Shown here piece by piece: positions 63,706 through 64,000 of a DNA stretch of 64,000 bases (positions are counted from its first letter, which is position 1; each line of letters opens with the position of its first letter). The position numbers were made by a program, and so were the translations under genes. Below the pieces are notes generated by a model. The model worked only from the letters and a program-made list of their open reading frames with translations. It did no database searches and had not been told where the DNA came from. The DNA comes from Scatophagus argus (lineage: Eukaryota > Chordata > Actinopteri > Scatophagidae), in assembly GCF_020382885.2 (NCBI RefSeq), contig NC_058513.1, positions 9,023,774 to 9,087,773 of the forward strand, read 5' to 3'.

Positions 63706-64000
63706 AACCAGTGGAGTCGCCCCCTTTTGGTCATCAGATAGAATACGCGTTTAAGGGACTTCTGCTTTGGCTTCACTTTTCAGACCCTAAAGTTCCGTCC
63801 ATTAATTATCATGTCTGTATGTGAAATGAGTCGGGTCGAGTGATGAGTTGAGCTGGGGAACTCAATAGTGACCACTAGTGGGCAAATGGAGAATGGCAGA
63901 AGCAAGAAGGATAAAAGTTATTGTCAGTGCATCTGTTGAGTGACAAAATGTTGGCAACTATTTACCCTGGTTAGGTCAATTTTGCTTTTAAGACAGTTCT
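63706..64000. other. Right edge, no feature seen
   Basis: The last 295 bases contain no exon, repeat or RNA gene that I can support. Confidence 0.5.

Noticed and set aside
1-64000. CRISPR arrays, bacterial operons, tRNA or rRNA genes
   Set aside because: The window is eukaryotic; no regular spacer array or cloverleaf gene was seen. The only tRNA-like sequence is the SINE head.

Overview
This window looks like nuclear DNA from a teleost fish, probably a percomorph. Genes are split by short GT-AG introns. Intergenic DNA carries (CA)n microsatellites, Tc1-like transposon remnants, a tRNA-derived SINE and a LINE 3' fragment. Start sites of housekeeping genes sit in clusters of the GCTAACGTTAGC-type motif. 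I rebuilt seven protein-coding genes exon by exon; in each, phases close, introns are GT-AG and the length fits the family. All gene and family identities come from remembered protein families, because no search was possible.

Layout. (1) 1-3507, minus: MFSD1-type lysosomal transporter, with its 3' end beyond the left edge. (2) 4520-7726, plus: eme2, the non-catalytic partner of MUS81. (3) 8605-12188, minus: spsb3, a SPRY/SOCS-box E3 adaptor, convergent with eme2. (4) 14892-17581, plus: nubp2, cytosolic Fe-S assembly. (5) 19301-26230, minus: atp6v0c, the V-ATPase proteolipid c subunit. (6) 30545-35392, minus: tbc1d24, TBC plus TLDc, with its 5' non-coding part probably reaching about 38.2 kb. 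(7) 44403-55658, plus: a 16-exon MGAT5B-like N-acetylglucosaminyltransferase of 740 residues. The last 8 kb has no gene I can support and ends in decayed transposon copies.

From memory, the order and strands eme2(+)-spsb3(-)-nubp2(+) and the head-to-tail pair tbc1d24 then atp6v0c match human 16p13.3. The window therefore looks like an ancient vertebrate block. Several products belong to the endolysosome or to vesicle acidification: the MFSD1-type transporter, the V-ATPase c ring, and a TLDc protein from a family known to bind V-ATPase.

The least ordinary observations are: two related short repeats that carry a hammerhead-ribozyme-like core, one of them a foldback with a 14-bp target duplication; a divergent MGAT5B-like gene whose first exon encodes an N-terminus with no basic cytosolic tail; and the recurrent GCTAACGTTAGC motif at promoters. 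I found no evidence for a wholly new multi-gene system.
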